64,000 nt of DNA from Apostichopus japonicus. Lineage: Eukaryota > Echinodermata > Holothuroidea > Aspidochirotida > Stichopodidae. A program made the position numbers and the translations under genes. How positions within the stretch are numbered: the first letter of the stretch is position 1; every line of letters begins with the position of its first letter. The notes below the pieces were generated by a model that was given only the letters and a program-made list of their open reading frames with translations, did not search any database and was not told where the DNA came from. The DNA lies in NCBI RefSeq assembly GCF_037975245.1, contig NC_092567.1, positions 22,713,376 through 22,777,375 of the forward strand, given 5' to 3'. Positions 47,817 through 59,450 of the stretch are shown in pieces.

Positions 47817-50772
47817 CTGTTAGAAGAAGAAAATATGGAAAATTGAAGAACACTACACTTCTACAAGAGGACGGGTGGAAGGTGGGGGAGAGGGTGGGGG
47901 TGCTTTATCTGAAATTTGAAAGATACTACAGCCGTTCTATCAATATTAATATAAAAAACCTTTTATTCTACCTCCATTTTGCTTAACAAAAGTCGTTTTT
48001 TTTTTCTGCTCTGGTGTGATATATATGTCAAGTTTGCCACGAAAATGGTGGCGCGCTATATGTTTAACAATCTTTCATGATAAGATGTTGACTTACTTGT
48101 TCCTGTCGGTTTTCTCGTCGTTCTAATCACACTCGGTACAAAATCGTCATCTTCATCGTCACTGGATGATTCCCCCGAATCAGAACTTCCCGAATTAATC
48201 GGTTCTCTTTTAATTGTGATGTTCTGTTCATCTAAAAGTGGCCAGATGTAAGGCGGGTACTCGGGTGTTCGCTGGTTCGCATACGACATATGTTGATAAT
48301 TGACCGAAGGGTCATAGTTAATGACGTAGTCTTCCTGTCCAGTCGCCATGTTGTTGTGGTTGGTCATGGGTTGTTGATATATTATAGGATCGTTGTAGAC
48401 AGAGTTCATGTTCATGTACTAAAAAAAAGAGTTGAAGATAAGAATATGTCAAAATGACAACGTTTTATCTTGCTCTTGTAGTATAGTAAGGCTACTAAAC
48501 TTAATTTATCTTGGTTATTATTTTTATGATGAATAGGCAATTTGAAACAGTAAGAAGTGCAAAAGAGCATTTTTTTTTGGTGCAAATATTTTATTACATG
48601 TCTTAAACTTCATGGAAAATGATTTCGATCAAGAAAATTCGTCTATGGTGCAAATTTGACTTCCACATTGATTGATATTCAGCATAGAAATCAATCTATT
48701 GAATACTTATATTACTATACATATACATCCCGTCCGTTCTAGCAATCTAGCACATAAGGAGCTCTGTCAAGACGTAAATATATCTGACGGCTTCAGATGC
48801 CTACGAAATATGAATGATAAAAGTCATTCCCAATGATGCGCAAACTTCGTAATCTCTGCGTTTATCGTGAAACTGGTCACTCGAATATGATGAATGATAT
48901 TACTACTGTGACACCTACCTCATTTTCGTACCCTGGTTGAGCTTGTCCCAGGAAGAAATCTTCTGTAATCGAATACCTATCAGTTGTATGAAGAGCTGAA
49001 GAGAATAAAGATATATTGAAGTTAGTTGTGTTTCCTGATCCGTTCGTCCGGTCGTTTTTGCATTTATTATTATTGCAACATAAAAAACAACATGTACTTC
49101 TTTGAAATTAAACCCCTGGCACATGAGTGAGGCTTTCAATTACATCGGAATCGCTTAATAACGTTTCGGTTTCTTATGTAAAAAAAAAAATACAATTGTC
49201 TCTAGCTTTACAGTGACTTTCGTGCAAAAATTAAAATAATAAAATATTCTCACGCAGCCTATTTCACTTTCCTTTCCTTCGTGTGTGTGTAGTTTTTTTA
49301 AAATCTGAAACCTTAGAAAAGCTTAAACCATCACCCATGGGTGATGGGTGGTGATGTAGCTTTACGTGAAACAAATTGTATTATTTGGGTGACGTCCAAT
49401 ATTCTACGCTGATCCTTAATTTTCAATACTAAGGTTAAAGGTGAATGACTGCTCGTTTTGAAATATCGTGGCCATTGTGTTTTGTTTATTTCGGGAGGGG
49501 GTTAGGGGTGCATGGGATAAGATGAGTTATTAGGGCTAAGCTAAGCCTTCGTGTAGGCCTTCTTTATATCTTTGTCCCCCCCAACCAAAGAAATACAAGC
49601 CTAAAATTGTCATGGTCACATGATCATAGTCACGTGACCATCATTATCCTGATGTTACAGTACAGAGCTATAGAGGGTCAAATCGAGTTAGAATTTGGTG
49701 ACGATGTCGATAGAGATTTAAAAAAAAAAAATCTTTAACAATTGTACAGTTGTATAATTTCCGCACCTTGGAGCCAGTTGGTCATCTGTTGTCTTAAATA
49801 TTCACTACTGTAGTTGAAGATCCTGTCGTATTCAAACGCTGACCATTTCGTCAAATGATCGCCATTGATGGACTGGAGGCGTAGTTGCTCTCTTATTCGC
49901 CATAGTTCTCCGTCATCGGTGTTGGCCTGACGCAATGTCCATTCCACCCACCGGAGAAGGTGTGACGTATCCCAATGATGTGGATCTAAAACGGGGAAAA
50001 AATGCAGACGTTTATTATAAGTGAAATTGTATTGGGAAGTTTGAACCCACGTAGTTTCATTGTTGCTATGGTAATACAGCTTTCCTGTATGTCCGATGAA
50101 CTCACATTATTGAAACGAGAGATAAAAAAAAAATTAATGTGAAAATGTTACTTAAATAACTCTGCAACTAGAAATAATCGGTAGATACATATATAAATAA
50201 GAGTGACCGTTATACAAAAAAACCAGGTGTCTGGTTTCGTGGAATACCTAGGTTATGTAGGCTGTGATATTAGATAAAAACCCATTTCCGTTTCTTTGCT
50301 TTGAAAGGGAAGCAATACCGTTAGTTCACATTATTCTATATGGGGTGGTAATGGAATATCCCTAAAATGTAAGTATATACGCATAGTATACATCTGTATG
50401 TAATGTGTACGACATTCTTCCAAGCTCAAAACAATAACTCTTTACAGAATGGTTATCAATGTCTGTGGCGAAGTAAATGAAAATTCGTCTCAATAGCATA
50501 TAACTGTATAGTCACAGCTGTTAGTCTATAGTACGTATTGAGATACTGTGATTCAACTAATTGTGAGCCTTGTATTCCTGAAATTCGTAAAGCATGACGT
50601 CATTTTGTGATCATTTGACTGGTACTTTTTAAGTAAAGTCACCCCACAGAGGACCTGCATGCGCACGTAAACCAAACTACTGATCCACCCTCAACGCCTC
50701 AGTCCACTTGCATCGAGTCTGTATTTGTGATCATTTAAACTATAGTTAATTTTTAGACACATGTTACAATAT

Positions 50773-50805
<33 letters not shown>

Positions 50806-53800
50806 CAGCTATATATGTATGTATAGGCTATGATGTATTTTCCCTGTGATTACATGTGCACTTTTACTTCGCTGAAACTGGAGGTCATGTTAAATATAGG
50901 CTAATGGGGAATCTTTAATCATATTTATATTGACGGACATAAAAAAAGGAAAAAAAAACATGTTGGTGACAAAAACAACCATCGCCTGATTATGCAGAGA
51001 CTAGATTTGTTGAAGTACTTTCACTTTCAAAGGTTCTGATATAAAACAAATTTTGGTTAAATTTTGATTCCATACCACCTCGATCTGTTGTTCAAAAGAT
51101 GGTATAGAAAATATGAAAGCCTTGTATATGGTATAAAAAACTTAAAAGCCTTGAACGACGTACTCAACTTCGGATGTTTGGAACAGGCGATAAGCTTGTG
51201 TGAATTTTAGCTATAGCCTTAATTGTTGAAGCTAGATGTGCTCAAATCTAACACCACGATACCGTGTGTGTTTCGTCTAAGGGAAGTTTAATGCTTTAGC
51301 ACACGTGTTGTGCTGTGTTGATGAAGATTTATTTAGCAAAAACAAAAGGGGTGGGGTAAGGGGGGGAGGATTGTCAAAACTATATGTTAAATATAAATCA
51401 ATGTTCAATTTAGTTTTCCCAGATATACCTTGTAGAAACGTGATGGTTATGTGGAGAGGAGAAGGGGCGGGACGGGGGGGGGGGGAGAAGGAACGGGGAG
51501 GGTTACAAAGACTATTATGAGTTGATATATACGGCATTACGTTAACAACACTGCATATATACACACACGCTATGTAGCTATATGTATATGATGAGCTTCC
51601 CATATGCACAACGAAACTAAAATTCACAAAGCAAACCGATCATGAAAACCTTTTTGAAACTAAATTGTTTGATTTCGAGTGATCAATTAAATATTAGAAT
51701 TTCAATAGACATACAGGAAGCCATCGATCCAGTTATAATATCATAAATTTATTCAAGCCAAATATATATATCCCTGGACAGCTTATGTTTGTTTTACGCG
51801 AGCCGTAGGCCTAAGCGATCTCTCGCCATCTCTCTTTCTCATTGTTGCATCAGAATTATCCATAAACAAAATGGAGAGGTCTCAAAGTCCATTTGTTTAG
51901 TAAAATATGACATGGTTATTGGTTTTGTATTACGGTTTGAACATATCTATATTGAGTCATAATTTTTTTTCTGATTGCATGACACACAAAGAAAATACGA
52001 CAGTTTATTGTTTCTTAACCAAACCCGTCACATCCTGTTTCACCATATCTTGTGGATAAATATTTGTTATCAATTAATCAAATTCAACATCGAGATATTA
52101 TCGATCAAGAAGACTATTTCAAATTGCTTTGTTTTTTTTCATACTTTATTTTTGTTTTGTTTTTTTGCTTAATGGAAACATATTGCTATTTTTGATGAAT
52201 GAATTGCTATGAAATGTGAATAACATAGCATAGCATATTGTTAAGTAATGCATATACATGTACTGAAAGTGTGACGTCATTACAATAATACAAGGCATTG
52301 TAAACTATAAGCGATCAATAATCAAATTTGTCCATGATCGCCCCAAGATATCGAGGCACAATCAAAACAACTAGTCATTTCTTCTGCTGAAAATTGTATG
52401 TTGAAGAAATTTTATATCACAACCTCACCCCACCCCACCCTCCCCTCCTCTCGAAACTACCGGTATTTCGGCTAGAAAGGTCGAAAACTTAACACTGCAA
52501 TAAGCATTTTCAAGGACTTGCTCAATTCATTTTCTTATTTATCTTGGCACGTTCAAAGGTGGCATGCAGCTCAAACTGTTGCCCAGACATATTAAATTGA
52601 TGTTATCGGAAATTCTACGAAACTGAACATGCGGCATTTTACGTACGATAGTGTTTCTCGCGATATGATGAATACGGTAACGTAGGAAATGAGAAGAGTA
52701 TTTATAGGACAGAAACAAGACCTTTGAACTTATTGTACCTTGACTTTAAAATATCTATCGCGTTTCCAAAATAAATATAGTTATTGGTTTTCAAAGAAAT
52801 GGTGCTTTGGCTGCGTGGGTGGCTGAAAAACGCTTATACTGAACTCAAGTACTAAACCATGACCAGAAACACACAAGCTGTACTGTGTCATGCAAAATGC
52901 CAAAGCTAATATATCAAGGTTATATGAGTGATGCATTGAAGGTATTATAAAGCTTGAGTTAACTGTCAGGTTAATATACATATATAGAGGGCATAAACAT
53001 CACACTGCTATTCTTATACCTCACAATACAAAGTTATATCACTTTATTCATGAACAATAGGGCAATAATAATACCGTGAACGTTGATAGCTGTGTGCAAT
53101 ACCTGGCCTTACCACGAAGGACAAAAAAACGTACCAGGGACTTTCCCGTAATTCTACCCGCAATCACAATTCGTGGATTTGCTAGAATGGGACCAATGAA
53201 TTAACTAAATTAGGCGAAAAGATCACCAAATTTAATCGAAAAACAGGCAAAAAATATGTTTGGTTGTTTTGTCCTCTTGTTAACAATTTTTTTCAGCTTA
53301 ACATGAGATCACCGTGCAAGTTATGGGTTCTTGTTAGTCCCTTGCTTATTAAAGTAGATATGGGTTTCCCCAGAACGATTTACTGATCACTCGTAGCATG
53401 GAAATGATATTAGTACATTTCAATCAATGTATACCTGCTCTACTCATCAAAAAAAAAGGGGGGGGGGAGGGTATTCGACATGCCGGGTAGGTCTTGAATT
53501 AATTAATATACTGGAAAAATTGTCTACCATCAACAGAGAAGGGTTCATATATTGAAGGAAAGAACACAGGATGAAGGAGATACCGATCACTTAATGTGTC
53601 GTGATTCTATTATCATGGTTGAAGTATAGGCCTATACTTTAACTTGTAAAATAGAAACAGAGGGAGGTATACATTATGGGGAAGTTTATCACATGTATCT
53701 CTATCGATATTAGGCAAAAGATGATTCTTGGGTTTTGTTTGGAATGGATTTTAAACTTCAAGGTATCATGTATAATATAAAGCGATAAAAAAAAATAAAA

Positions 53801-55863
53801 AACATTAAGTAAGTTTCTTACCCACTGGTAACTGAAGCTCCTTGGAGATGGACACAGGGTCTACTGAGGGATATTGGTACACCTGTAGGTCTGTTAATGT
53901 GGAGTCACTTGAAGGGCTGTTTTCAAGTTGATTCTAAGAAAAAAAGAATATTTGAATATGACATTAAAACAACGTCCTCGACAAGTTATTCTTTACGGTG
54001 CACATGGGCCAGTCGGCTACAAGACAAATTAAAGGGCGGCAGAACCCGACCCCGCACCCCCCCCCCCCCTCTCGCCCACCACTTTAACATGATACTTCGT
54101 GAGGATAAAAGTCGTTGTAAACTTAAAGGGAATATATTGATATTATATTGCCATGTGGCGCAAGGTTATATTCCAATGTTCACAAAGTTTTATACCCTTT
54201 TAAAACACACTTTGAGTTATTTTTAGGCCGAGTGCGTGGGTGTGGAGGGAGGGGGGGGGGGGTTGGCATATCTACTTGTGCAATACCAAGTGTTAACCTT
54301 TCAACCTTTCATGGTGGCATAAACTGCAAATTGGACTCTGTTCATTGAAAGTTCATATTCTAAACCCCTAGTCTTTCTTGGCAATCTAAACTGCATAAAT
54401 AACCAACGTGTCGAGTTTTACATGAGACAACAACAGCATATATACAGCAATAACAATTCCCTTTGCAGGGTCATTGTAAGGTAATATTTGATTTTTACTC
54501 AAAACTTGCCAAGAAATTACCTAGCGTCCTTACAACCATGTTCGTTGATGCGCAAACAGACCTGCCTTTGAACCAGACAGTATAGAAGCTAGTATTACGC
54601 TCTAACCGCACTGAGAGTGCATTCCATACAGCATGTTGTCCTATTATTATTAATATTTTATTATTTTTTAAATATTTTTTTTTACGACAAACGCTTGTTT
54701 GATAGGCAAGTTTCGATGGTCCTTTGTGAAACACTAACTAAACATTTTAGCCAAGTTCTTAGTAATATAAGACAGATCAAATTATTCATCAAAGAACTTA
54801 AAATGAAATGATAGTCTGGGTTAAGCTTAATATGACATCGATTAAATATTGACAGCTTTACAGAATTAATAAATGGCGAGGAGATCATGGAAGGGTGAGA
54901 ATTGCGATGAAGAGGGGGAGGGGAGGGAATGTGAATGGGGGAGGGGAGGGGATGGGAGGGAGGGAGAGGGGTAGGACGAGATATACTTGTTCGAACACTA
55001 GAATCATAGAGGCATATACACATAAATATACATATTTATTGTGCATAGTGTGTTGACATATAGCCAAACTTCAATACCTGGGCCAAAAGGCGATCGGAAC
55101 CGTGCTGACGGCTAGGGGTGTGTGGGGGGGGGGGGTGTGCAGGGTAATTTGATCTCTTGTCGAACAATAATACTACTTAGGATAGTGATATGAAACATGA
55201 AAAAGCACCATGGAAATAAAATGAAGTGCAAATAACTTATATGTGTTACATTTACAGATCAGCAAGGGAAGGAAAAAGGGGTGGGGGGGGGGGTTAGAGG
55301 GAGCTTGTTTATGAATGTTAAATGATAGTAAAAGGGAAGAAATTACAAAGCTAATAAAGTAAAATATCACTCACCAGCAAACATCCTAGGTTAGATGTGT
55401 CAGGTGAGTCTAAAAGATCGAGTAAAGATTGTTCCATCCTGATGAAAAAATACAAGAATAAACTAACATTAATTTTGACATCTCTACACTCCGTGCACTA
55501 TACTGAGTGCAAAGTGGTCAGCAACGTTCCTCCCCTCCCCCCCCCCCCCCCCCCTCACCCTCACCCTTCACACCCTTCTCGCTTTCCCATCCTAAACACG
55601 CCTCTCTAGACATGCATGCATGATAGAGACTGGTTAACATGATATGCAACAAAATAATAATAAATTACTGAAGTAATCAAAAAAATGTATGCAGAAGGCC
55701 TAAGACATTATGAATATTATGCACACTAATTATAGAAACTCATTAAAAATTGTATTTACCTCTTCTGTTTCCGTTTTACCGGTTCTTCTGCAGCAATGAA
55801 AGACTTTTCCTCAAGTGTTGAGTTCTCCTCGATTGGTTTATTCTTCTTCTCGACTAGTTTGCT
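47527..55863 (-). CDS. ETS-family transcription factor with PNT and ETS domains (ESE/ELF-like)
   Basis: Seven exons on the minus strand, in order 55760-55863, 55375-55438, 53822-53933, 49767-49985, 48919-48995, 48097-48418 and 47527-47816. Every junction has GT/AG borders and the phases (2, 0, 1, 1, 0, 1) agree throughout, giving 1188 nt: 395 codons plus TAA. Residues about 95-166 form a Pointed (SAM/PNT) domain and about 302-393 a C-terminal ETS domain, so this is a sequence-specific nuclear factor. PNT near the N-terminus with ETS at the extreme C-terminus, plus SEGLFRF and ERV in the ETS domain, point to the ESE group (ELF3/ELF5/EHF). The PNT and ETS domains are certain; the subfamily is an inference because the ETS domain is divergent. 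The first exon is open at its 5' end without an ATG. Either a further upstream exon exists, or translation starts at the Met opening MEQSLLDLLD at the beginning of the second listed exon. Confidence 0.85.
48097..48418 (-). CDS. ETS-factor exon 6: Tyr/Asn-rich linker, acidic patch, possible SUMO site
   Basis: Borders are a T-rich tract ending TTTTAG and a GTAAGT donor; the exon enters in phase 0 and leaves in phase 1. It encodes residues 193-299: a Tyr/Asn/Gln/Met-rich stretch of low complexity, then PYIWPLLDEQN, the sequence ITIKREP (a psi-K-x-E sumoylation consensus at about Lys262) and a Ser/Asp/Glu cluster (SSDSGESSSDDEDDD, about 271-285) just before the basic entry to the ETS domain. Acidic Ser-rich segments next to ETS domains are often phosphorylated and can inhibit DNA binding in this family; that role is inferred here. 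Confidence 0.8.
48919..48995 (-). CDS. ETS-factor exon 5
   Basis: A 77-nt exon preceded by TTCTCTTCAG and followed by GTAGGT. It enters in phase 1 and leaves in phase 0, fitting both neighbours. It encodes the segment just C-terminal to the Pointed domain (LHTTDRYSITEDFFLGQ, then AQPGYENE). Only one of its three frames is open. No domain is recognised. Confidence 0.75.
49328..49347. promoter_or_regulatory. 20-bp perfect palindrome in an ETS-gene intron
   Basis: CCATCACCCATGGGTGATGG is perfectly self-complementary, with GGTGGTGATG repeated just after it. It could be a dimeric factor site. A palindromic E-box lies 280 bp further along. Confidence 0.4.
49629..49638. promoter_or_regulatory. Palindromic E-box in an ETS-gene intron
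   Basis: GTCACGTGAC, identical to the site at 16890, lies about 140 bp downstream (in plus coordinates, below) of the PNT exon boundary; it is preceded by GTCACATGATCATA. USF/MITF/TFE factors bind this sequence; activity is not shown. Confidence 0.35.
49767..49985 (-). CDS. ETS-factor exon 4: Pointed (PNT/SAM) domain
   Basis: The exon follows CCCCGTTTTAG and ends with CAAG before GTGCGG. It encodes HHWDTSHLLRWVEWTLRQ, an extra polar insert (ANTDDGELWRI), then LRLQSINGDHLTKWSAFEY and SEYLRQQMTNWLQ. The pattern W...H+..W+EW at the start, INGDHL in the middle and a last amphipathic helix is that of the PNT domain, a SAM-like fold used for protein-protein contacts by ETS factors. Entry and exit are both phase 1. 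Confidence 0.85.
49986..53821 (-). other. Long intron of the ETS gene
   Basis: It holds a dispersed repeat copy (50634), a TA tract with TATGTATGTA (50769-50825), a G tract (51474-51485), and two open C/G-rich shadows (51277-51627) without domain. No extra exon with matching phase was found. Confidence 0.5.
50634..50740 (+). repeat. Dispersed repeat, copy 2
   Basis: It matches 14935-15060 (AAGTCACC...GACCTG, ACCAAACTACTGATCC, CTCAGTCCACTTGCATCGAG, TGTGATCATTT) with indels. It lies in the long intron of the ETS gene. Confidence 0.6.
53822..53933 (-). CDS. ETS-factor exon 3
   Basis: A 112-nt exon with TTTTTTTCTTAG before it and GTAAGA after it, entering in phase 0 and leaving in phase 1 with a G that completes the Asp codon opening the PNT exon. 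It encodes NQLENSPSSDSTLTDLQ and VYQYPSVDPVSISKELQLPV, a Ser/Pro/Asp-rich linker typical of a transactivation region. It is separated from the PNT exon by an intron of about 3.8 kb. Confidence 0.75.
54900..54975 (+). repeat. G-rich polypurine tract
   Basis: Nine or more runs of three to five G separated by A-rich spacers on the plus strand, inside an intron of the ETS gene (on the template strand for that gene). The sequence meets the usual G-quadruplex pattern many times over. Confidence 0.7.
55375..55438 (-). CDS. ETS-factor exon 2 (possible start codon)
   Basis: A 64-nt exon between TTTTTTCATCAG and GTGAGT. Its first base completes an Arg codon split by the preceding intron, and the next codon is ATG, so MEQSLLDLLDSPD could be either internal or the true N-terminus. 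The short acidic, leucine-rich motif (SLLDLLDSPD) looks like a transactivation segment. It leaves in phase 0, matching the next exon. Confidence 0.65.
55760..55863 (-). CDS. ETS-factor exon 1 of the model (5' end unresolved)
   Basis: A 104-nt segment bounded by CAATCTCTTAG and AG|GTAAAT. One frame is open throughout and gives a highly charged peptide (SKLVEKKNKPIEENSTLEEK, then SFIAAEEPVKRKQKR) with a basic cluster that could serve nuclear import. Its phase-2 end fits the next exon exactly. It contains no ATG in this frame, so it is either an internal coding exon with a start further upstream (above 55863) or a 5' UTR exon. On the minus strand a TATAAA-like word lies near 56066-56071. Confidence 0.55.
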
Positions 55864-56940
55864 CTAAGAGATTGTAATGTTCGTTTTACTATAATATTCT
55901 ACAAATAACAAGCTACCATTAAATGTCGTTAGGTAATATAAAAACAAACGACACTTAATTAAGTGATATATGTTAATTAAGTAAGCTCTAACTCTTAAGC
56001 CGACCTTGTCCTGACAACAGCAAACGCTCGGAATGGAGACTTTTCCGTCAATGCAGTCCTCTTTATAAATAACTTGACTTGGTGGTTCGTGTGCAGCGCA
56101 ATAATACTAACTAGCTTAAAGACAGGATGCGCATCGCTGATCAACTTTTATCGCTTGCTACGATCAAAACAAACGCGGGGAATACCCTGTCGTATTCCCA
56201 GACCGGGCTATGATCTCATGTGTCAAAGGTTACTTATCAATAAGCCCCGCCCGTTTGCGGTTAAATTTAGTCAATTAATACAGCTATCTGTGCGGATATG
56301 ACGGTAGTACGCCAGTGTGGTTGCTAGGGGTTACTTTGCTCACTGAGGGACTATTTCAATACCTTTGACGTGTTTTATTGCTGGGTAAATTTGTAAAATT
56401 AGATTTCGCAAGATAACATGTAGGGGGAACTTTATCCAGGCCAGCAAGGATCGCTGAATCACGAATTATATCTGCGCGAAGGCGGTAGAGTTACTTTATA
56501 GTATAATTACTACTAACTGTATGTAACAGTACACGGTTCACACTTGCTGATAATTTTCATGAGTTATACACTAAATGGTAATTTGTTTTTATATTAGTTA
56601 TTTAACTCTTTTTGTAGTTTCGTAAAATCCACGACCCTACAGTCCAGGGACAGGCCACTAAGATTATTGGTGTATCAATTTTGATGCATAGTTGTACATA
56701 TACTCAGTTACATCAACCGACTGTCTGTTGAGTTCATAATTGCACAATCATGGCTGCGGGTGAATATTCCACGCTGCAATGTTTGATAAAATTTCGAAAA
56801 ATGCAGTAACTTCAATTGAAGATGGTTTCTTTGGAAAGATGTCCTTTCACAAGATAAAAGTAAAATAGTTGTATATGACCAAGCCCAATTGAAATTAAGT
56901 TTATTTGATAACAAACACGATTCATTCTCCTGTAAGGTAC

Positions 56941-57335
56941 CAGTGGCGGAGCTAGGGGTATTGGTCAGGGGGCGAGAATGGTTTGTAGGGGCGCTTTCGA
57001 CACTATATAAGCGGAGCACCACCACAGGTTGGCGCGGAGCGTACAGAAATTTTTTGAGTAAAGATACTCCCTAGATCGCCGGAAATGACCCTTTCCGGGC
57101 CTTGCTAATTTTGCAGATAAACGAAGAATAAATAGGTGTCATCGCCATTTTGTCAGAAAAATACACCAACCAAATGAGACAAATGTCAATAGGTATTTGA
57201 GAGCGCTATAAAAAAGGCAATAATCGCGAATAAGTAAAAAGTGGTAAAAAGCTGAAAAGGGCGCCAGCAGTCCATTTGAGTCCGTCAGGGGGGGGGGGGA
57301 TCCGCCCCTCTGACTGTATGGACGCTCCGCCACTG
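56941..57335. mobile_element. hAT-like MITE, same family as 31635
   Basis: Ends CAGTGGCGGAGC (56941) and GCTCCGCCACTG (57335) are 12-bp perfect inverted repeats. Flanking 8-mers TAAGGTAC and TAAGTTAA share six positions, so the target duplication is partly decayed. The interior reads as the reverse complement of 31635-32015 with few differences. It sits upstream of the ETS-factor gene. Confidence 0.75.
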
Positions 57336-57719
57336 TAAGTTAATGTTGATGATGGAGCCCCATGATGCATGGTGTCAAAACATTCGTCTTCCCAGCTTCG
57401 AGGGACAAACAAATTAAATTACAAAAAAATCATCAAACTGAGAGTTAAGTTGAAATTTACAACTTGCCTGACGCCTTAACGTATAAAACAGACGACTTCC
57501 GTTGGCCGATACTTACTTTGCCGGAAATAAGACTTATTTCTGGATTTCTGCTGTTAAATCCTAACTATAACGTCACGTGGTATTATTTCAGGTGAGAATT
57601 TATCATTAAGAGTAAAATGGAACGTTTTCCCACACGCTTCGACCACCTATCTAACACAGTATTCCTTATTTGTCAACTATGAGCTATATCTTATTTCTCT
57701 GCAAGTTTTAATAATATTT

Positions 57720-57891
57720 TTCTTGGAATATGCGTGGATTTTCTTTATTATTATTGTTATTATTATTATTGTTATTATTGTTGTACTTATTATTATTAAT
57801 ATTAATATTTATATAATTGATAATACATATATTATTTATATATATATACATATATATATATACATATACGTTTTCAATTATATATATTTAT

Positions 57892-57922
<31 letters not shown>

Positions 57923-57980
57923 ATATTGGCATATATATATTGGCATATATATATGTAATTTATATATATATATAGTAATT
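57720..57980. repeat. ATT-rich and TA-rich simple repeat
   Basis: A (TTA/TTG)n stretch (57745-57815) merges into interrupted TA repeats to 57975, with TATATATTGGCA repeated twice at about 57920-57945. Confidence 0.85.
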
Positions 57981-59450
57981 GGCGTATGTTTAATCGGTGT
58001 TTGTTGTAATCGTTGCGTGTTGCAGTAGGTGTGTAGGCCTACTGTGATCAGTGTCTATAGTAACTGGGGCCGGAGCTGCAGTACCCTTCTACACCCTTCC
58101 CCAGCCCTGCCCCCCCCACCACCGATATCGCGGCCTTTGGATTCACTTAGGATTCACAAATGATTTCGAGTTTGTTAGCATCATTTTTTATCTCTAGAGT
58201 AAGAGGGCGGTATTAAAGAACTTAACATGCATAGACTCCGGAAGTGTGACCTGATAATACACTTTGGCTTCGGCTTTGAGTACAACACTCTGTATGCTAC
58301 CGTGTTGGACGAATCTAACTGTAATAGTAATTACCGACTTTAGCGATCCGCGTTATAGTAATTACAGACTTTGCGATCTGCGTTGTAGTCATCGCCCACC
58401 TTGTTATCCGCGGTCCCCCTCACAATATTGCAAGGTCGGTAATAGTGACGCCAGAGTTTTCCCTTTCGGTAACACTTCGCTGCGATTTACGTCTCAAATT
58501 AACCAGTGGTCAAGTTAAATCCTGATACTTAGGGCCCTTGTTCAAAAGCTTCAGTCAAGCTCAAAATTATACCTTTTGTATTTCATATTGTGAATTGTAT
58601 AGAGTGAATCGTATACCAGATAACATGAACATTGATGTTCGTCGTTATAGCTTGTGAAAGAAAGTGACTGAAAATGTATGATACTTTTTTGTAGCAATAT
58701 TTGGGGAGGGGGAGATGAGGTATCACTTTTTCACCCAGGTGGGAAGTCATAAGAGAATAGGTTGAGAAACACGGAACTAAAGGAATGTTTACGGTCATTA
58801 TGAAAAAAAAGGAAAGTTTTCCCTGGACCATAGAGGGGGGTCTTACACCTCCCTGCTTGGAGACACAGCAGTTCCCACGGTCCACTCCTTAAGCACATAT
58901 CCTACTTGAGTACTTGTTATTGGGAGCCTTATTGATTGGATTGGCAATTTCGTCAAGCCCTCACGTTGGGTGGTCAAAGCCACTGAAAGAAACTCATTTT
59001 CTTCGGCACAATTTGGTGTCAAGACCGGAATACCCAATTTGTTATTTGGCAAGTCAAAATCGGCTAAAGCGTGAAAATTTAACAGAATTGTGTTAAGGTA
59101 TCCCAAAAAATAAAATAACCACAACAACTGCCAATTCGACTTTCAAGACCAGAGAGCGGTGAAAGGGCGGCGCTGAAGATATTAACAGTAACAATTAGGA
59201 ACAAAATCAATGTTTTCCCCGACTGACTAAGGTATAGGTGGTGAACTTTTGTGGAAGGGCCAGAAGCGAATGAAGGATATCATAATGGTAGTGCGGCTGT
59301 ACTTTGGCCATTGTAGCGGACCCCTTTGTAGGTCCACCCCCAGGAATATTTTATCTAAAGTTTTAAACGTCAAATGCATGGTGCGTTCTGACGTATTTAT
59401 TTAGATCTCTTACAAGTAGCTCTATATAAGAAAGATTATGCTAATATAGA
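57981..59450. other. No gene recognised
   Basis: Apart from the tandem repeat at 58325, this is ordinary AT-rich DNA with C-rich (58085-58125) and G-rich (58700-58715) patches. Confidence 0.5.
58325..58415 (+). repeat. Short tandem repeat, about 30 bp, three copies
   Basis: Copies start at 58325, 58356 and 58386 with TAGTAATTAC(C/A)GACTTT, then GCGATC.GCGTT. The third copy (TAGTCATCGCCCACC) is diverged. The array is richer in CG than its surroundings. Confidence 0.6.

Noticed and set aside
54682-55067. Pro/Ser-rich open frames on the minus strand
   Set aside because: They translate the G-rich intronic tract at 54900-54975 and conflict with the phase-consistent ETS-gene exons on either side.
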